Positions 1-9,180 of a stretch of DNA of 64,000 bases are shown in pieces. Both the position numbers and the translations under genes were made by a program. The stretch is from contig NZ_JASJNC010000002.1 in assembly GCF_030065545.1 (NCBI RefSeq), forward strand, positions 248,001 through 312,000, read 5' to 3'. A model generated the notes under the pieces. The model saw nothing but the letters and a program-made list of their open reading frames with translations, did no database searches and was not told where the DNA came from. Source of the DNA: Marinicella marina. Lineage in GTDB: Bacteria > Pseudomonadota > Gammaproteobacteria > Xanthomonadales > Marinicellaceae. Position 1 is the first letter of the stretch. Each line of letters begins with the position of its first letter.

Positions 1-1599
1 GCTTTGTATCGCTTAGACAACGGTTTTGTTACTGATGCACAAACGGGTCAGCATTACAACGACAGGGACAACACATCCATGCGTTTTCTGCTTAATTCAC
101 AGTTAACAGACAAGTTATCACTGGACTTTTCGTTGGACTACACTGATCAGGAAAATGCCTTGACGCTGGGGCGTTCAGAGGCACCATTGATTGCTTTGGA
201 CTTTGCAGACTTAAGCAGCCCAGTATTGTTGAATCTACCCTCATCAGATGAATACGATTTTACTGGCAGGACGTCATTCACCGATGATGAAAACCAAGAA
301 TTGAGACACATGGGAGCCAGTTTTACCTTGAACTACAACCTCAATGATTTCTGGGACCTTAAATCAATCACAGCATACCGAGATTTAGATTCGGATTCAT
401 TCATTGATATTGATGCGACTGAACTGGAGTTGGGCGATGTTTTTGTTGGTGTAGACCAGCAGCAAGTCAGTCAAGAGCTGCAGTTTTTGTTCAATAGCGA
501 CAGTGGATTCAATGCTGTTTTAGGTATGTTTTACATGCAAGAGGATGTGCCATCAATGCAAGAGGCTTATGCTGATGACTTTTTGTTATTTGGCGGTGTT
601 CCGCTGGATTTCCTGCGCACCATTGATGATGATTTGGAAACCACCAGCTATGCATTTTTTGCTCAAGGTAACTGGACTTTGAGTGACCGCTGGGGTTTGA
701 CTGCTGGCATCAGGTACAGCAAAGATGAAAAAGACTACAAGCGCACCACCAGCACATTCTCAACGGCAGGTCCATTTTTAGAGGGTACCTTTGCTTTCGC
801 TGACTCCGACAGTTGGGACAGTGTGACGCCAATGGTGAGTATTGATTACCAAATCAATGATTCCAATATGCTCTATGCCAGTGCTTCAAAAGGTTTTAAA
901 TCAGGTGGTTTCAATGGCAGGGCCAACGCAGAATCTGACGTCAGTTCATTTGACCCAGAGACAGTATGGACTTATGAATTAGGTGGAAAGTCGCAGTTTT
1001 TAGATAATCGGTTGCGCTTGAACTACGCGATATTCACTTCTGACTATGAAGACTTTCAAGCCCGAGTGGCTGAGGATATCTCAAGTTTTCCAGTCATCAA
1101 TGCGGCTGAGCTAGATATATCAGGTGCTGAACTTGAACTGACATGGCTGTTGAGTGCATCAACCACTGTTTATAGCTCAATAGGTTACTTGGACTCGGAT
1201 TATAAGAAGTTTTTTGATTTCAGGCAGCCAGATTTGGATCGCTCTGATGATGTGCCACCGTTTTCTCCTGATTGGACTTTCAGAATAGGTATGAATCACG
1301 CCGTTTACTTGGATGGCGGTGCTGCCATTCGCTTTGGCTTGAATGGCAATTACACTGGGGACATGTATTTGTCTGTTGATAATCAAGAAGCCTTGACCCA
1401 AGATGATTACTGGTTATTCAATGCCTATGCCATATATGACTTTGCCAACCCAGCTTGGTCAATAACCATTGGTGGCAAGAACCTGACTGATGAAGTATAC
1501 AAAATTGATGCCCAAGAGTTCTCCAGTGTAGCCAATATTCAAACCGCTTATTATGGTGATCCAAGAACTTGGTATGCTGCATTGAACTACAGGTTTTAA
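1..1599 (+). CDS. TonB-dependent receptor, C-terminal part (5' end outside window)
   Basis: The reading frame is open to the left edge, so only the last 532 or so codons are visible. The protein is a run of amphipathic beta strands typical of an outer-membrane TonB-dependent barrel. It has the frequent receptor motif SKGFKSGGFNGR (about residue 297), alternating aromatic strands, and a final strand ending LNYRF, whose terminal Phe is the classic BAM recognition residue. The plug domain and TonB box lie outside the window, so the ligand cannot be read directly. It sits 64 bp upstream of a 3-hydroxybutyrate-oligomer hydrolase on the same strand, so it may import hydroxyalkanoate oligomers; this is inferred from position only. 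The family call is firm, the substrate is not. Confidence 0.9.
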   Translation, partial: ALYRLDNGFVTDAQTGQHYNDRDNTSMRFLLNSQLTDKLSLDFSLDYTDQENALTLGRSEAPLIALDFADLSSPVLLNLPSSDEYDFTGRTSFTDDENQELRHMGASFTLNYNLNDFWDLKSITAYRDLDSDSFIDIDATELELGDVFVGVDQQQVSQELQFLFNSDSGFNAVLGMFYMQEDVPSMQEAYADDFLLFGGVPLDFLRTIDDDLETTSYAFFAQGNWTLSDRWGLTAGIRYSKDEKDYKRTTSTFSTAGPFLEGTFAFADSDSWDSVTPMVSIDYQINDSNMLYASASKGFKSGGFNGRANAESDVSSFDPETVWTYELGGKSQFLDNRLRLNYAIFTSDYEDFQARVAEDISSFPVINAAELDISGAELELTWLLSASTTVYSSIGYLDSDYKKFFDFRQPDLDRSDDVPPFSPDWTFRIGMNHAVYLDGGAAIRFGLNGNYTGDMYLSVDNQEALTQDDYWLFNAYAIYDFANPAWSITIGGKNLTDEVYKIDAQEFSSVANIQTAYYGDPRTWYAALNYRF

Positions 1600-1618
1600 T
1601 GAATCACACTTTTAAAAT

Positions 1619-1643
1619 AACGCTGAAAATATAATTCAGCGTT
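1619..1643 (+). terminator. Intergenic hairpin after the TonB receptor
   Basis: There is a perfect 9-bp stem (AACGCTGAA / TTCAGCGTT) around a 7-nt loop, in the gap between the receptor and the lipoprotein hydrolase. It is not followed by a proper T tract. It could therefore be a weak terminator, an attenuator or an mRNA-stabilising hairpin that lowers expression of the downstream genes relative to the receptor. Confidence 0.4.
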
Positions 1644-1663
1644 GTGATTATTTGAGGAAAGCC

Positions 1664-3595
1664 GTGAAAAATTACATGTTGCTGATACTGGTGTTGAGCG
1701 CTTTGATGGCCTGTGCTTTTGATAAACAAAAGCACCAACGCCATCAGCTTAACCAGCCCTACCTGAAAAAAGTCTATTATGATGGCACCACTGATGACCT
1801 GTTAACAGCCGGTCTCGGTTTATCGGGTTTGCGAGGACCGGCACCTGAGATATCAGCAACACCCACTGCAAAAGCCTTGCGACAAGCCAGTTATTACCAC
1901 CAATTCAGGGCGTTGAATGACCTCACAGCAGCTGGTGGATATGGTCGATTGTACGGAATGAAAGAGAATCAAAAGCCCATTGCGGGTTTTGAATACTGGT
2001 CACAACGCAAGCTGCAAGCCGGCCCATTGCATACCGTTGTGGTACAAATCCCAGATCATTTGAATCGTGAACATCCTTGTTTGGTGGTGGCGCCATCAAG
2101 TGGTTCAAGAAATGTTTTGGGTGCTGTGGGAACCAGCGGTGCTTGGGCGTTGCTGCAAGGATGTGCTGTGGTATACACCGACAAAGGCAGCGGTACTGAA
2201 ATTGCTTTGATTGGTGACCAAGCTTATCAAATAGATGGAGTGGTCAAATTAAGGACTGGTGATCAGACCGGTCTGCTATCAGCGCGAAAGTTACAGCCGG
2301 CCAGTGACCTACATGTGATACAAACCCATGCCTATTCTCAGGCACACCCAGAACAGTTCTGGGGCGAATTTGTTTTAGATGCTGCTCAATACGCTCTGCA
2401 ACTCCTCAAAGCGGAACGTGAGTTAGCTCGAAAGCAGGTTCATGTCGTCGCCGCCAGTCTCTCCAATGGCGGCGGTGCGGTGTTGCGAGCAGCAGAAAAA
2501 GATCTGGTGGGTATCATTGATGCGGTCGTGGCGGGTGAACCTCAAGTCAATTTGCAACACACATACATTTTGCAACAACATAAAAAAAATGAGACCATCG
2601 TAAGTAAACCGCTATTAAAGATAGCCAATATGATGAGTCTGATGGAGCCATGTGCTGCGCTGGATTCGTCTTTGATGGATGCGCCCTTCAAAGCCAACAC
2701 ACTGATGATTCAGGCGCTGCTTATCAATCGCTGTCAGGCGCTTGTTGCTGCAGGGTTGATAGCAGGTAAAGATGTGAGTGAACAAGCTGCTGCAGCTTTG
2801 CAGAAAATCCTAGCTATGCACATCGAACCTGCGGCGTTGCAATTGTCTCAAATCAATACTTTGGTAGGTATGTGGTCAGCCATCAATCACACCTACAGCA
2901 ACAGTTACCTTCAAAAAACGGCGCAGGATAACCTGTGTCAATCAGCAATGAGTGCCTTTACATCAACGGGTGAGCCTAGGCCATTAACTGTCACTGAGGT
3001 CAACAACATGTTCGCCCTTTCCAATGGCATAGCACCCAGTAACGGTGTTGAATTGGCTCACACCAATGCTGAAAATGAAGTTCAATCGAGGATGATATTG
3101 GCAGCAGATTTTGGTTTGTCATCACAGCTTTGTTTTGCTGATTTAAGGCATACCTCAGCGATGCAGACGGCTCTGCAAAAAATCATGGCCCAGCCGCATA
3201 AAAATAAACTGCCTACCATCATTTTACATGGACAAGATGATGGAACAGTGGCAGTCAATCACACCAGCAGGGCTTATTATCACCGCAACCAAAGTGCTGA
3301 CCATCAAAACACCAGCCTGAAATATTATGAGATTCAAAACGCCCAGCATTTTGATGCTTTTTTGGCGTATCCTGGGTTCAAAGAAAAATATGTGCCCATG
3401 CACCCCTATTTTGAACAGGCCATGGAAATGATGCTGAACCACTTACGCCATGGCAGTTCACTGCCACCAAGCCAAGTAATACCTACTCAACCAAGGGGCC
3501 AAAACAATGACCTAGAAGCGCTCCATGTGCCGGTCATTCGGCAACAAGCTGAAAAAACCATCACATTAAGTAACAACCAATTGGTGATTCAATGA
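1664..3595 (+). CDS. 3-hydroxybutyrate oligomer hydrolase, lipoprotein
   Basis: This resembles the D-(-)-3-hydroxybutyrate oligomer hydrolase family (3HBOH), which cleaves short PHB oligomers to 3-hydroxybutyrate. The length (643 aa) fits the family. A serine-hydrolase nucleophile motif lies at about residue 265 (ASLSNGGGA), and a C-terminal segment with HGQDDGTV and NAQHFDAF could supply the Asp and His of the triad. The GTG at 1664 is preferred over an upstream in-frame TTG because a TGAGG Shine-Dalgarno lies 6 nt before it. That gives an N-terminus with a lipoprotein signal ending LMAC, so the enzyme is probably anchored at the cell surface or in the periplasm. Its stop overlaps the dehydrogenase start (ATGA), which indicates translational coupling. 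The downstream dehydrogenase and GntP permease strongly support the assignment. Confidence 0.85.
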   Translation: MKNYMLLILVLSALMACAFDKQKHQRHQLNQPYLKKVYYDGTTDDLLTAGLGLSGLRGPAPEISATPTAKALRQASYYHQFRALNDLTAAGGYGRLYGMKENQKPIAGFEYWSQRKLQAGPLHTVVVQIPDHLNREHPCLVVAPSSGSRNVLGAVGTSGAWALLQGCAVVYTDKGSGTEIALIGDQAYQIDGVVKLRTGDQTGLLSARKLQPASDLHVIQTHAYSQAHPEQFWGEFVLDAAQYALQLLKAERELARKQVHVVAASLSNGGGAVLRAAEKDLVGIIDAVVAGEPQVNLQHTYILQQHKKNETIVSKPLLKIANMMSLMEPCAALDSSLMDAPFKANTLMIQALLINRCQALVAAGLIAGKDVSEQAAAALQKILAMHIEPAALQLSQINTLVGMWSAINHTYSNSYLQKTAQDNLCQSAMSAFTSTGEPRPLTVTEVNNMFALSNGIAPSNGVELAHTNAENEVQSRMILAADFGLSSQLCFADLRHTSAMQTALQKIMAQPHKNKLPTIILHGQDDGTVAVNHTSRAYYHRNQSADHQNTSLKYYEIQNAQHFDAFLAYPGFKEKYVPMHPYFEQAMEMMLNHLRHGSSLPPSQVIPTQPRGQNNDLEALHVPVIRQQAEKTITLSNNQLVIQ

Positions 3596-4353
3596 GGAAA
3601 AAAATATTCATCACAGGTGCCAGCAGTGGTATAGGCAAGGGCATAGCGAAACATTTGGCTGAAAAGAATCATGTCATTATCAGTGATTGTGATGGCGATA
3701 AAATCAAGGCGGCTCAAGCCGATTTACGGGCACAAGGTCATCGAGTTGAGGCTCAAGTTTTTGATGTAACCAGTGAATCAGATCTGGCATCGCTGCAACA
3801 ACAGGCCCAAAGCCAAGGCATTGATGTTTTGATTAACAACGCTGGTATGCAATATGTCAGTAAAATTGAGGATTTTCCGCCACAAAAATGGCAGCAGCTG
3901 ATTGACATCATGTTGGTTGGACCAGCCATGACCACGCAGGCTGTTTTACCAGCCATGAAAGCAAAGAATTTTGGCCGCATCATCAACATTGGATCAGTTC
4001 ACTCGTTGGTGGCATCTGCCTATAAAAGTGCCTATGTTGCGGCCAAGCATGGTTTGATTGGCTTAGCAAAAACAGTGGCCTTGGAGGTTGCTGCACACGA
4101 CATCACCATCAACACTGTTTGTCCAGGCTACGTTGACACCGATATGGTGCGAGATCAAATCAAACAACAGGCTGCTGTTCATCAAATTTCTGAATCGGAG
4201 GTCATTGAAAAAATCATGCTCAAAAACATGCCAAAAAAAACATTCATCGAAATTGTAGAGCTGGCAGGAACAGTGGAGTTTCTGATAGGACCTTTTGCCA
4301 AAAACATCACGGCCCAAGCCATTACTTTAGATGGTGGTTGGACAGCGCATTGA
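3592..4353 (+). CDS. bdhA: 3-hydroxybutyrate dehydrogenase (SDR family)
   Basis: This is a short-chain dehydrogenase of 253 aa that would oxidise 3-hydroxybutyrate to acetoacetate with NAD+. Visible features are the nucleotide-binding TGASSGIGKG motif at residues 7-16, NNAG near 83-86, and the catalytic Tyr-x3-Lys in SAYVAAKHG at about residue 145. The C-terminal TLDGGWTAH ending matches bacterial D-3-hydroxybutyrate dehydrogenases. It is translationally coupled to the oligomer hydrolase by an ATGA overlap and followed by a GntP permease, so the operon liberates, imports and oxidises 3-hydroxybutyrate. No acetoacetyl-CoA synthetase or transferase is next to it. Another SDR specificity is possible from sequence alone, but the context makes it unlikely. 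Confidence 0.88.
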   Translation: MRKKIFITGASSGIGKGIAKHLAEKNHVIISDCDGDKIKAAQADLRAQGHRVEAQVFDVTSESDLASLQQQAQSQGIDVLINNAGMQYVSKIEDFPPQKWQQLIDIMLVGPAMTTQAVLPAMKAKNFGRIINIGSVHSLVASAYKSAYVAAKHGLIGLAKTVALEVAAHDITINTVCPGYVDTDMVRDQIKQQAAVHQISESEVIEKIMLKNMPKKTFIEIVELAGTVEFLIGPFAKNITAQAITLDGGWTAH

Positions 4354-4439
4354 CTCTCAACAAAAGCCATGTTCATCAGCAGTTGCAAATTGAACCAATG
4401 AATTAAATGAAATACTAACCCAACTAAAAGAGGATAATT

Positions 4440-5819
4440 ATGGAAGGTGTGATAGGCATACTGCTGTCATTGGCGCTGCTGATGTATCTGGCATATCGTG
4501 GTATCAGTGTGATTATATTGGCACCTGTATTGGCCATGTTGGCTGTTGTGCTGGCGGGTGAAGGTGGACAAATGCTTGGCATCTACACGCAAATATTCAT
4601 GACTAAAATGGGTTCATTTGCAATCAAGTACTTCCCTATTTTCTTACTGGGAGCCATCTTCGGCAAACTGATGGAAGACTCCGGTTCTGCCAAAGTCATC
4701 GCCAAATCCATCATCAATACCTTGGGCATCAAACACGCCAGTTTGGCCATAGTTTTGGCTTGTGGTTTATTGACTTATGGTGGTGTGTCGGCATTTGTGG
4801 TGGCTTTCGCCGTGTACCCATTGGCAGCGGCGTTGTTCAGAGAAGCCAATTTACCCAAACGCTTTATACCGGCGACCATTGCATTGGGTGCGTTTACTTT
4901 TACCATGACTTGTTTGCCTGGCACATCACAAATTCATAACATCATTCCAGTCAGTTATTTTGGGACGGACATGTATGCTGCCCCCCTGGTGGGCTTGTGT
5001 GCCGGATTGGCCATGATGCTGGGCGGTTTGTGGTGGATCAATCGACGCATAACAACCCATGAAAATGAAGGCTACGGTGAAAACCACAGCAATGAGCCGT
5101 TACTGACAGAAGAACGCAACTTGCCCAGCTTGTTGGTTGCTCTGTTACCAATCATTGCGGTTGTTGCAGCTAATTTTATTTTCCAGAAGTTATTGATTCC
5201 GTCTTGGGATACCAGCTACTTGGCTGCCGAAAAATTCGGTAACATGGACGTTAATAAAGTCAAATCAATATGGTCCATGATCATGGCATTGATTTTGGCA
5301 ATCGCCACCGTGGTCATGTTTAATTGGTCCAAGTTCACCGATGTCAATGGCACCATGACCAAAGGTGCTATGGGCTCTATGTTGCCCACTTTCAACACGG
5401 CATCTGAGGTCGGGTATGGCGGCACGATTGCATCTTTGGGTGCCTTCTTAATTGTCAAACAAGCGGTTATTAATATATCACCAGAGAACCCTTTGGTCTC
5501 AGAGGTGGTGGCAGTCAATGTGTTGGCAGGAATCACTGGGTCAGCTTCAGGTGGCTTGACCATCGCGTTAGAAGCTTTGGGGTCAACATATGCTCAATTG
5601 GCAGAGCAATTCAACATCAATCCTGAATGGATGCACCGTTTGGCTTCCATGGCATCCGGTGGTTTTGATTCGTTGCCACACAATGGGGCGGTGATTACAT
5701 TGTTGACCATCTGTGGTTTGTCACATAGGCAGTCCTATAAAGACATTTTTATGGTCTCATTGGTAATCCCTGTCACCGTAACCGCCATAACAGTGGCAGT
5801 TTTAAGCCTGCTTATTTAA
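4440..5819 (+). CDS. GntP-family permease, probable 3-hydroxybutyrate uptake
   Basis: This is an integral inner-membrane protein of 459 aa with about 12 hydrophobic segments and the overall pattern of the GntP gluconate:H+ symporter family. The pattern includes conserved stretches such as GLLTYGGVSAFVVAF near residue 115 and a Gly-rich GITGSASGGLTIALEALG region near 362. An AGAGGAT-type ribosome site precedes the ATG. It follows bdhA by 86 bp on the same strand. Close relatives in other bacteria that sit beside bdh genes are D-beta-hydroxybutyrate permeases, so 3-hydroxybutyrate is the inferred substrate. Other hydroxy acids cannot be excluded. Confidence 0.85.
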   Translation: MEGVIGILLSLALLMYLAYRGISVIILAPVLAMLAVVLAGEGGQMLGIYTQIFMTKMGSFAIKYFPIFLLGAIFGKLMEDSGSAKVIAKSIINTLGIKHASLAIVLACGLLTYGGVSAFVVAFAVYPLAAALFREANLPKRFIPATIALGAFTFTMTCLPGTSQIHNIIPVSYFGTDMYAAPLVGLCAGLAMMLGGLWWINRRITTHENEGYGENHSNEPLLTEERNLPSLLVALLPIIAVVAANFIFQKLLIPSWDTSYLAAEKFGNMDVNKVKSIWSMIMALILAIATVVMFNWSKFTDVNGTMTKGAMGSMLPTFNTASEVGYGGTIASLGAFLIVKQAVINISPENPLVSEVVAVNVLAGITGSASGGLTIALEALGSTYAQLAEQFNINPEWMHRLASMASGGFDSLPHNGAVITLLTICGLSHRQSYKDIFMVSLVIPVTVTAITVAVLSLLI

Positions 5820-5853
5820 ACCACTGAATCAACTCAAACATCGGGTCTGCGAA

Positions 5854-6657
5854 TCAGATGACTTTCAGGTGGTTCGACTTTTTCAAACCGATAAAATCAA
5901 ATAAATCGGTATCACTGAGGTGTGATGGCACCACATTGCACATGGCTTTGGCGATGTTCTCGACCCGGCCAGGATTGATTAAATCCCACTGCAGCAACAT
6001 GTGCTTAATGGCTTGGCGTTGTAAGTTCTCTTGTGAGCCACAAAGGTTACAGGGGATGATTGGGTAGTCTTTCAATTCGGCATAGGCAATCAGGTCCTTT
6101 TCACGGATGTATGCCATTGGCCTGATGACCACATGTTGGCCATCGTCACTGAGTAGTTTGGGTGGCATGGCTTTCAGCTTGGCCCCAAAAAACATGTTCA
6201 AAAACAAAGTCTCTACCAAATCATCCTGGTGGTGTCCCAAGGCCAGTTTATTACAGCCCAATTCATCAGCAACACGATATAAAATGGCTCTGCGCAAACG
6301 CGAACACAAACCACAAGTGGTTTTGCCCTCAGGAATGACTTCTTTAACAATAGAATAGGTGTCCTCTTCGATGATCTTATAGTCAATATCAATTGCCTTT
6401 AAATAGTCCGGCAAAACATGGGTTGGAAAGCCGGGTTGCTTTTGGTCTAAATTAACTGCAATCAAATCTAAATCAAACGGCGCTTTCTTTTTGATCAGCT
6501 GCAGCAGCGACAACATGGCATAGGAGTCCTTGCCACCGGATAAGCACACCATGATGCGGTCACCAGCTTCTATCAAACCAAAATCGCCGGATGCTTTGGC
6601 CATTTGGCGACGCAGTTTGTTTTCTAATTGATTGAAAGATTGATTTTGAATGGCCAT
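5854..6657 (-). CDS. ttcA: tRNA 2-thiocytidine(32) synthetase TtcA
   Basis: This is a cytoplasmic ATP-dependent, iron-sulfur tRNA thiolase that makes 2-thiocytidine at position 32. The 267-aa protein has the PP-loop motif [12 protein letters not shown] at about residues 38-49, the CGLC motif near 115, and a third conserved cysteine region CNLCGS near 205, together matching TtcA cluster ligands. The [13 protein letters not shown] segment is also typical. It is a single gene that ends tail to tail with the GntP gene, and its start faces the small YdcH-like gene across a 76-bp gap. Confidence 0.95.
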   Translation of the reverse strand: MAIQNQSFNQLENKLRRQMAKASGDFGLIEAGDRIMVCLSGGKDSYAMLSLLQLIKKKAPFDLDLIAVNLDQKQPGFPTHVLPDYLKAIDIDYKIIEEDTYSIVKEVIPEGKTTCGLCSRLRRAILYRVADELGCNKLALGHHQDDLVETLFLNMFFGAKLKAMPPKLLSDDGQHVVIRPMAYIREKDLIAYAELKDYPIIPCNLCGSQENLQRQAIKHMLLQWDLINPGRVENIAKAMCNVVPSHLSDTDLFDFIGLKKSNHLKVI

Positions 6658-6733
6658 GCTTGAAGTATTTTCGACAAATGTGGTGAACGATAGGGTAAAA
6701 TTTTAAGGTAATCAACTATTTTTTACTATATAG

Positions 6734-6937
6734 ATGTCTCTCAGCCAAAATGAAATCATTCAAAGAATTGCAGATCTACAGAATGAACACAGTGAATTGG
6801 ACGAAATCATTGCTGTGTTGATTAAAACTGGCGAGGTAGATGAGTTAAAAATTAAACGCTTGAAAAAACGCAAATTATTGATCAAAGACATGATGATTTG
6901 TTATGAAAACATGTTGATACCTGATATTGATGCTTGA
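6734..6937 (+). CDS. YdcH/DUF465-like small helical protein
   Basis: This 67-aa, highly charged protein is predicted to be almost entirely helical, with two Lys/Glu-rich segments separated by TGEVDELKIKRLKKRKL. The spacing and the K-x-L-K-K-x-K-L core resemble the small YdcH (DUF465) family, whose biochemical role is unknown. It has no signal peptide, so it should be cytoplasmic. It is divergent from ttcA and lies 49 bp upstream of a secreted TraB-like protein. The start lacks a strong Shine-Dalgarno. The family match is by pattern and moderately certain. Confidence 0.65.
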   Translation: MSLSQNEIIQRIADLQNEHSELDEIIAVLIKTGEVDELKIKRLKKRKLLIKDMMICYENMLIPDIDA

Positions 6938-6986
6938 GATTTTGTCCCCACATACTAAAAACACCCATACAGAAGCACCCACATAT

Positions 6987-7844
6987 ATGCATAAGTTGAT
7001 TAAACTACCACTGTTGTTTTTTATCCTTGTTTTGGCTAACACTGCCACATTGGCTTTTCAGGTTGACTCATCAGAACAAAAATACACCCGCATCCTCGAC
7101 CGCGATGGAGTCAAATCCTTTCAGGTCGCAATGGTCAGATATGCACCACGCACAGGCGGTGAGCGTTATGTTGATTTGGTTGGTGCGGTTCACATCGCCG
7201 ATGAAACATATTACCAAAACCTCAATGAAATGTTTAAAAACTATGATGCCGTGTTGTATGAGGCCATCATGCCAGAGGGGGCTTCAATTCCGGTGGGTGG
7301 ACCGACAGAAAAAAGTGGACTTTCTGGGTTGCAAAGCGGCATTGCCGATTTTATGGGTTTGTCTTTTCAAATGAATGAAGTTGATTATTCAAGCAAACAC
7401 TTTCTGCATGCAGACATGACCCCCACTGAGTTCCAACAAAGCATGGAAAATAAGGGTGAATCATTTTTTGGTATTGTTTTCAAAATGATGCGGGCAGACT
7501 ATGCCAACCAACTGACCGGCAATTCACCCATCAATAATTTCGACTTAATGAAGGCCATGATGGCCACAGACAGAGAAAATGAATTCAGAAAAATTTTGGC
7601 CACGGTGTTACTGGACATGGACATGTTAAAAACATTGGAAGGCTCAGAAGGGTCAACCATCATCAGCGAACGCAACAACAAGGCACTGAAAGTCTTAAGC
7701 ATTGCGTTGCAAGATGATGGTAACAAATCCTTCGCAATCTTTTATGGCGCCGGTCACTTACCTGACTTCCATGAAAAACTCATCGCTGATTTTGATATGG
7801 TGCCAGTATCCACCCAGTGGCTTGATGCCTGGTCATTCCAGTAA
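6987..7844 (+). CDS. TraB/TIKI-like putative metalloprotease, secreted
   Basis: I choose the ATG at 6987, not the upstream in-frame starts, because it begins with a clean signal peptide (MHKLIKLPLLFFILVLANTATLAF). The mature protein has the family hallmarks. The first GxxH-type motif, VGAVHIADE near residue 53, is followed by a conserved acidic YEAIMP segment, and a second motif, GAGHLPDF, lies near residue 259. TraB/GumN/TIKI relatives are metal-dependent proteases or regulators. The exact role here is unknown. The length, 285 aa, is close to the bacterial GumN-like proteins. Its stop abuts the stop of the convergent DUF1501 gene with no base between. Confidence 0.7.
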   Translation: MHKLIKLPLLFFILVLANTATLAFQVDSSEQKYTRILDRDGVKSFQVAMVRYAPRTGGERYVDLVGAVHIADETYYQNLNEMFKNYDAVLYEAIMPEGASIPVGGPTEKSGLSGLQSGIADFMGLSFQMNEVDYSSKHFLHADMTPTEFQQSMENKGESFFGIVFKMMRADYANQLTGNSPINNFDLMKAMMATDRENEFRKILATVLLDMDMLKTLEGSEGSTIISERNNKALKVLSIALQDDGNKSFAIFYGAGHLPDFHEKLIADFDMVPVSTQWLDAWSFQ

Positions 7845-9170
7845 TCAATCAAAACCAGAGGCAAACAGCGGATCGTAGTTTTCCTCATAGACTGGACTCA
7901 AATCTGCGCCATTAACCACACCCAAAGGTGAATAATCATCGTAACCGGGGAAAATATAGCCCAGGAAACGGTTGCGTTGGCGTTTGATCAAAACCTCACT
8001 GACTACATCTCGATAATCAACAGTGGCATTGACATCGTCACCTTCAAATAACTGCTCGGGAGCCAATCCAGGAAATTGGCCATGGAAGCCGCCATTGACA
8101 TTGTCACCAATAATAAACATGGGGTTGGCGTAGCCATGATCGGTGCTGCTGGCGCTGTTTTCGTAAGCACGACGCCCAAATTCAGACTGTACCATAATGG
8201 TGAATCGACCATTGTGTGAGGCAGTTAAATCTTGGTACAAAGCATACAGCCCGGCCGACAACTCACTGGTCAGGTCCGCAAATTGTCCTTCAGTTCCAGT
8301 TCCTTGTCCGACGTGTGTATCCCAGCCACCAGTCGGCACATAAGCCACCTCAAGGTCAACATCGCTTTTATACAGTTGTGCCACCATGCGCAATTGTTCT
8401 CCAAGGAAGCCTTCAGGGTAACTGGCACTATTTCCAGGAACATAGTTAGCCCAATCAATGGCTTGAATGATGTCTGATGCTTTAAGGATTTGGTGGTTAA
8501 CCAGCTGTTCCAATGAAACTGGATTTTCTGTAATTTCTTGTAAAATATCCTGCATGGTGTCGCCCCAGGTCCAATGCCCGTCAGTCAAAGCAAAATCACC
8601 CGGGTTACTTAAAACCAATGCGGTGGGGTCGCCTAAAACAGCATCTGTATTGTCGTAGGATGGCACTATGGATGGCATAACGGCATCATTTGGGGTATGT
8701 AACGAAGAGTTAAAGTATCTGGTCAGCCAGCCTGTGCCCAAGGAATTGCTACCCTGAAAACCCAGCTCTAAAAACCGAGTAGCCTCAAAATGTGAACGGT
8801 TGGCCTCAACCAGTCCGGTGGCATGCACAATCGCCATTTTATTACTGTTAAATAAATTGGCCAAACCAGTGGCAGAAGGGTGCATGCCAAAAGCATTTTG
8901 ACCATTCAGTGGCAAAGACACGTTATTAGGGATATGTAAAGAAGGGCGCAATACATTGCTGTATTGGTTGTAATCATTGCCTGATCTTGGTGGTACCATG
9001 TTCAAGCCATCCATGCCGCCATTCAAAAACACATAGACCAACAGATCTCTGCCATTCCCAGAACCGCCTTTAAGCAGCTGATTGGCAAATCCCAGTTGCA
9101 TACCACCCAGGCCAGCCACACTGACTAAGCCTGAACCTTTGAGAAAATTTCTGCGATTTATTTTTTTCAT
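7845..9170 (-). CDS. DUF1501 protein, Tat-exported, with C-terminal GFD tail
   Basis: This 441-aa protein starts with a twin-arginine signal, INRRNFLKGSG, followed by a hydrophobic stretch. It continues with the DUF1501 core (YVFLNGGMDGLNMVPP near residue 46, HFEATRFLELG near 125, GGWDTHVGQGTG near 281, and FGRRAYENSASSTDHGY near 334). DUF1501 proteins have a sulfatase/phosphatase-like fold and are usually encoded with DUF1800 proteins, as here (10 bp gap). The function is not established. It ends DPLFASGFD, one of five exported proteins in the window with this kind of tail. Export by Tat suggests it folds, probably around a metal, before crossing the membrane. Confidence 0.88.
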   Translation of the reverse strand: MKKINRRNFLKGSGLVSVAGLGGMQLGFANQLLKGGSGNGRDLLVYVFLNGGMDGLNMVPPRSGNDYNQYSNVLRPSLHIPNNVSLPLNGQNAFGMHPSATGLANLFNSNKMAIVHATGLVEANRSHFEATRFLELGFQGSNSLGTGWLTRYFNSSLHTPNDAVMPSIVPSYDNTDAVLGDPTALVLSNPGDFALTDGHWTWGDTMQDILQEITENPVSLEQLVNHQILKASDIIQAIDWANYVPGNSASYPEGFLGEQLRMVAQLYKSDVDLEVAYVPTGGWDTHVGQGTGTEGQFADLTSELSAGLYALYQDLTASHNGRFTIMVQSEFGRRAYENSASSTDHGYANPMFIIGDNVNGGFHGQFPGLAPEQLFEGDDVNATVDYRDVVSEVLIKRQRNRFLGYIFPGYDDYSPLGVVNGADLSPVYEENYDPLFASGFD

Positions 9171-9180
9171 GATGATCTCC

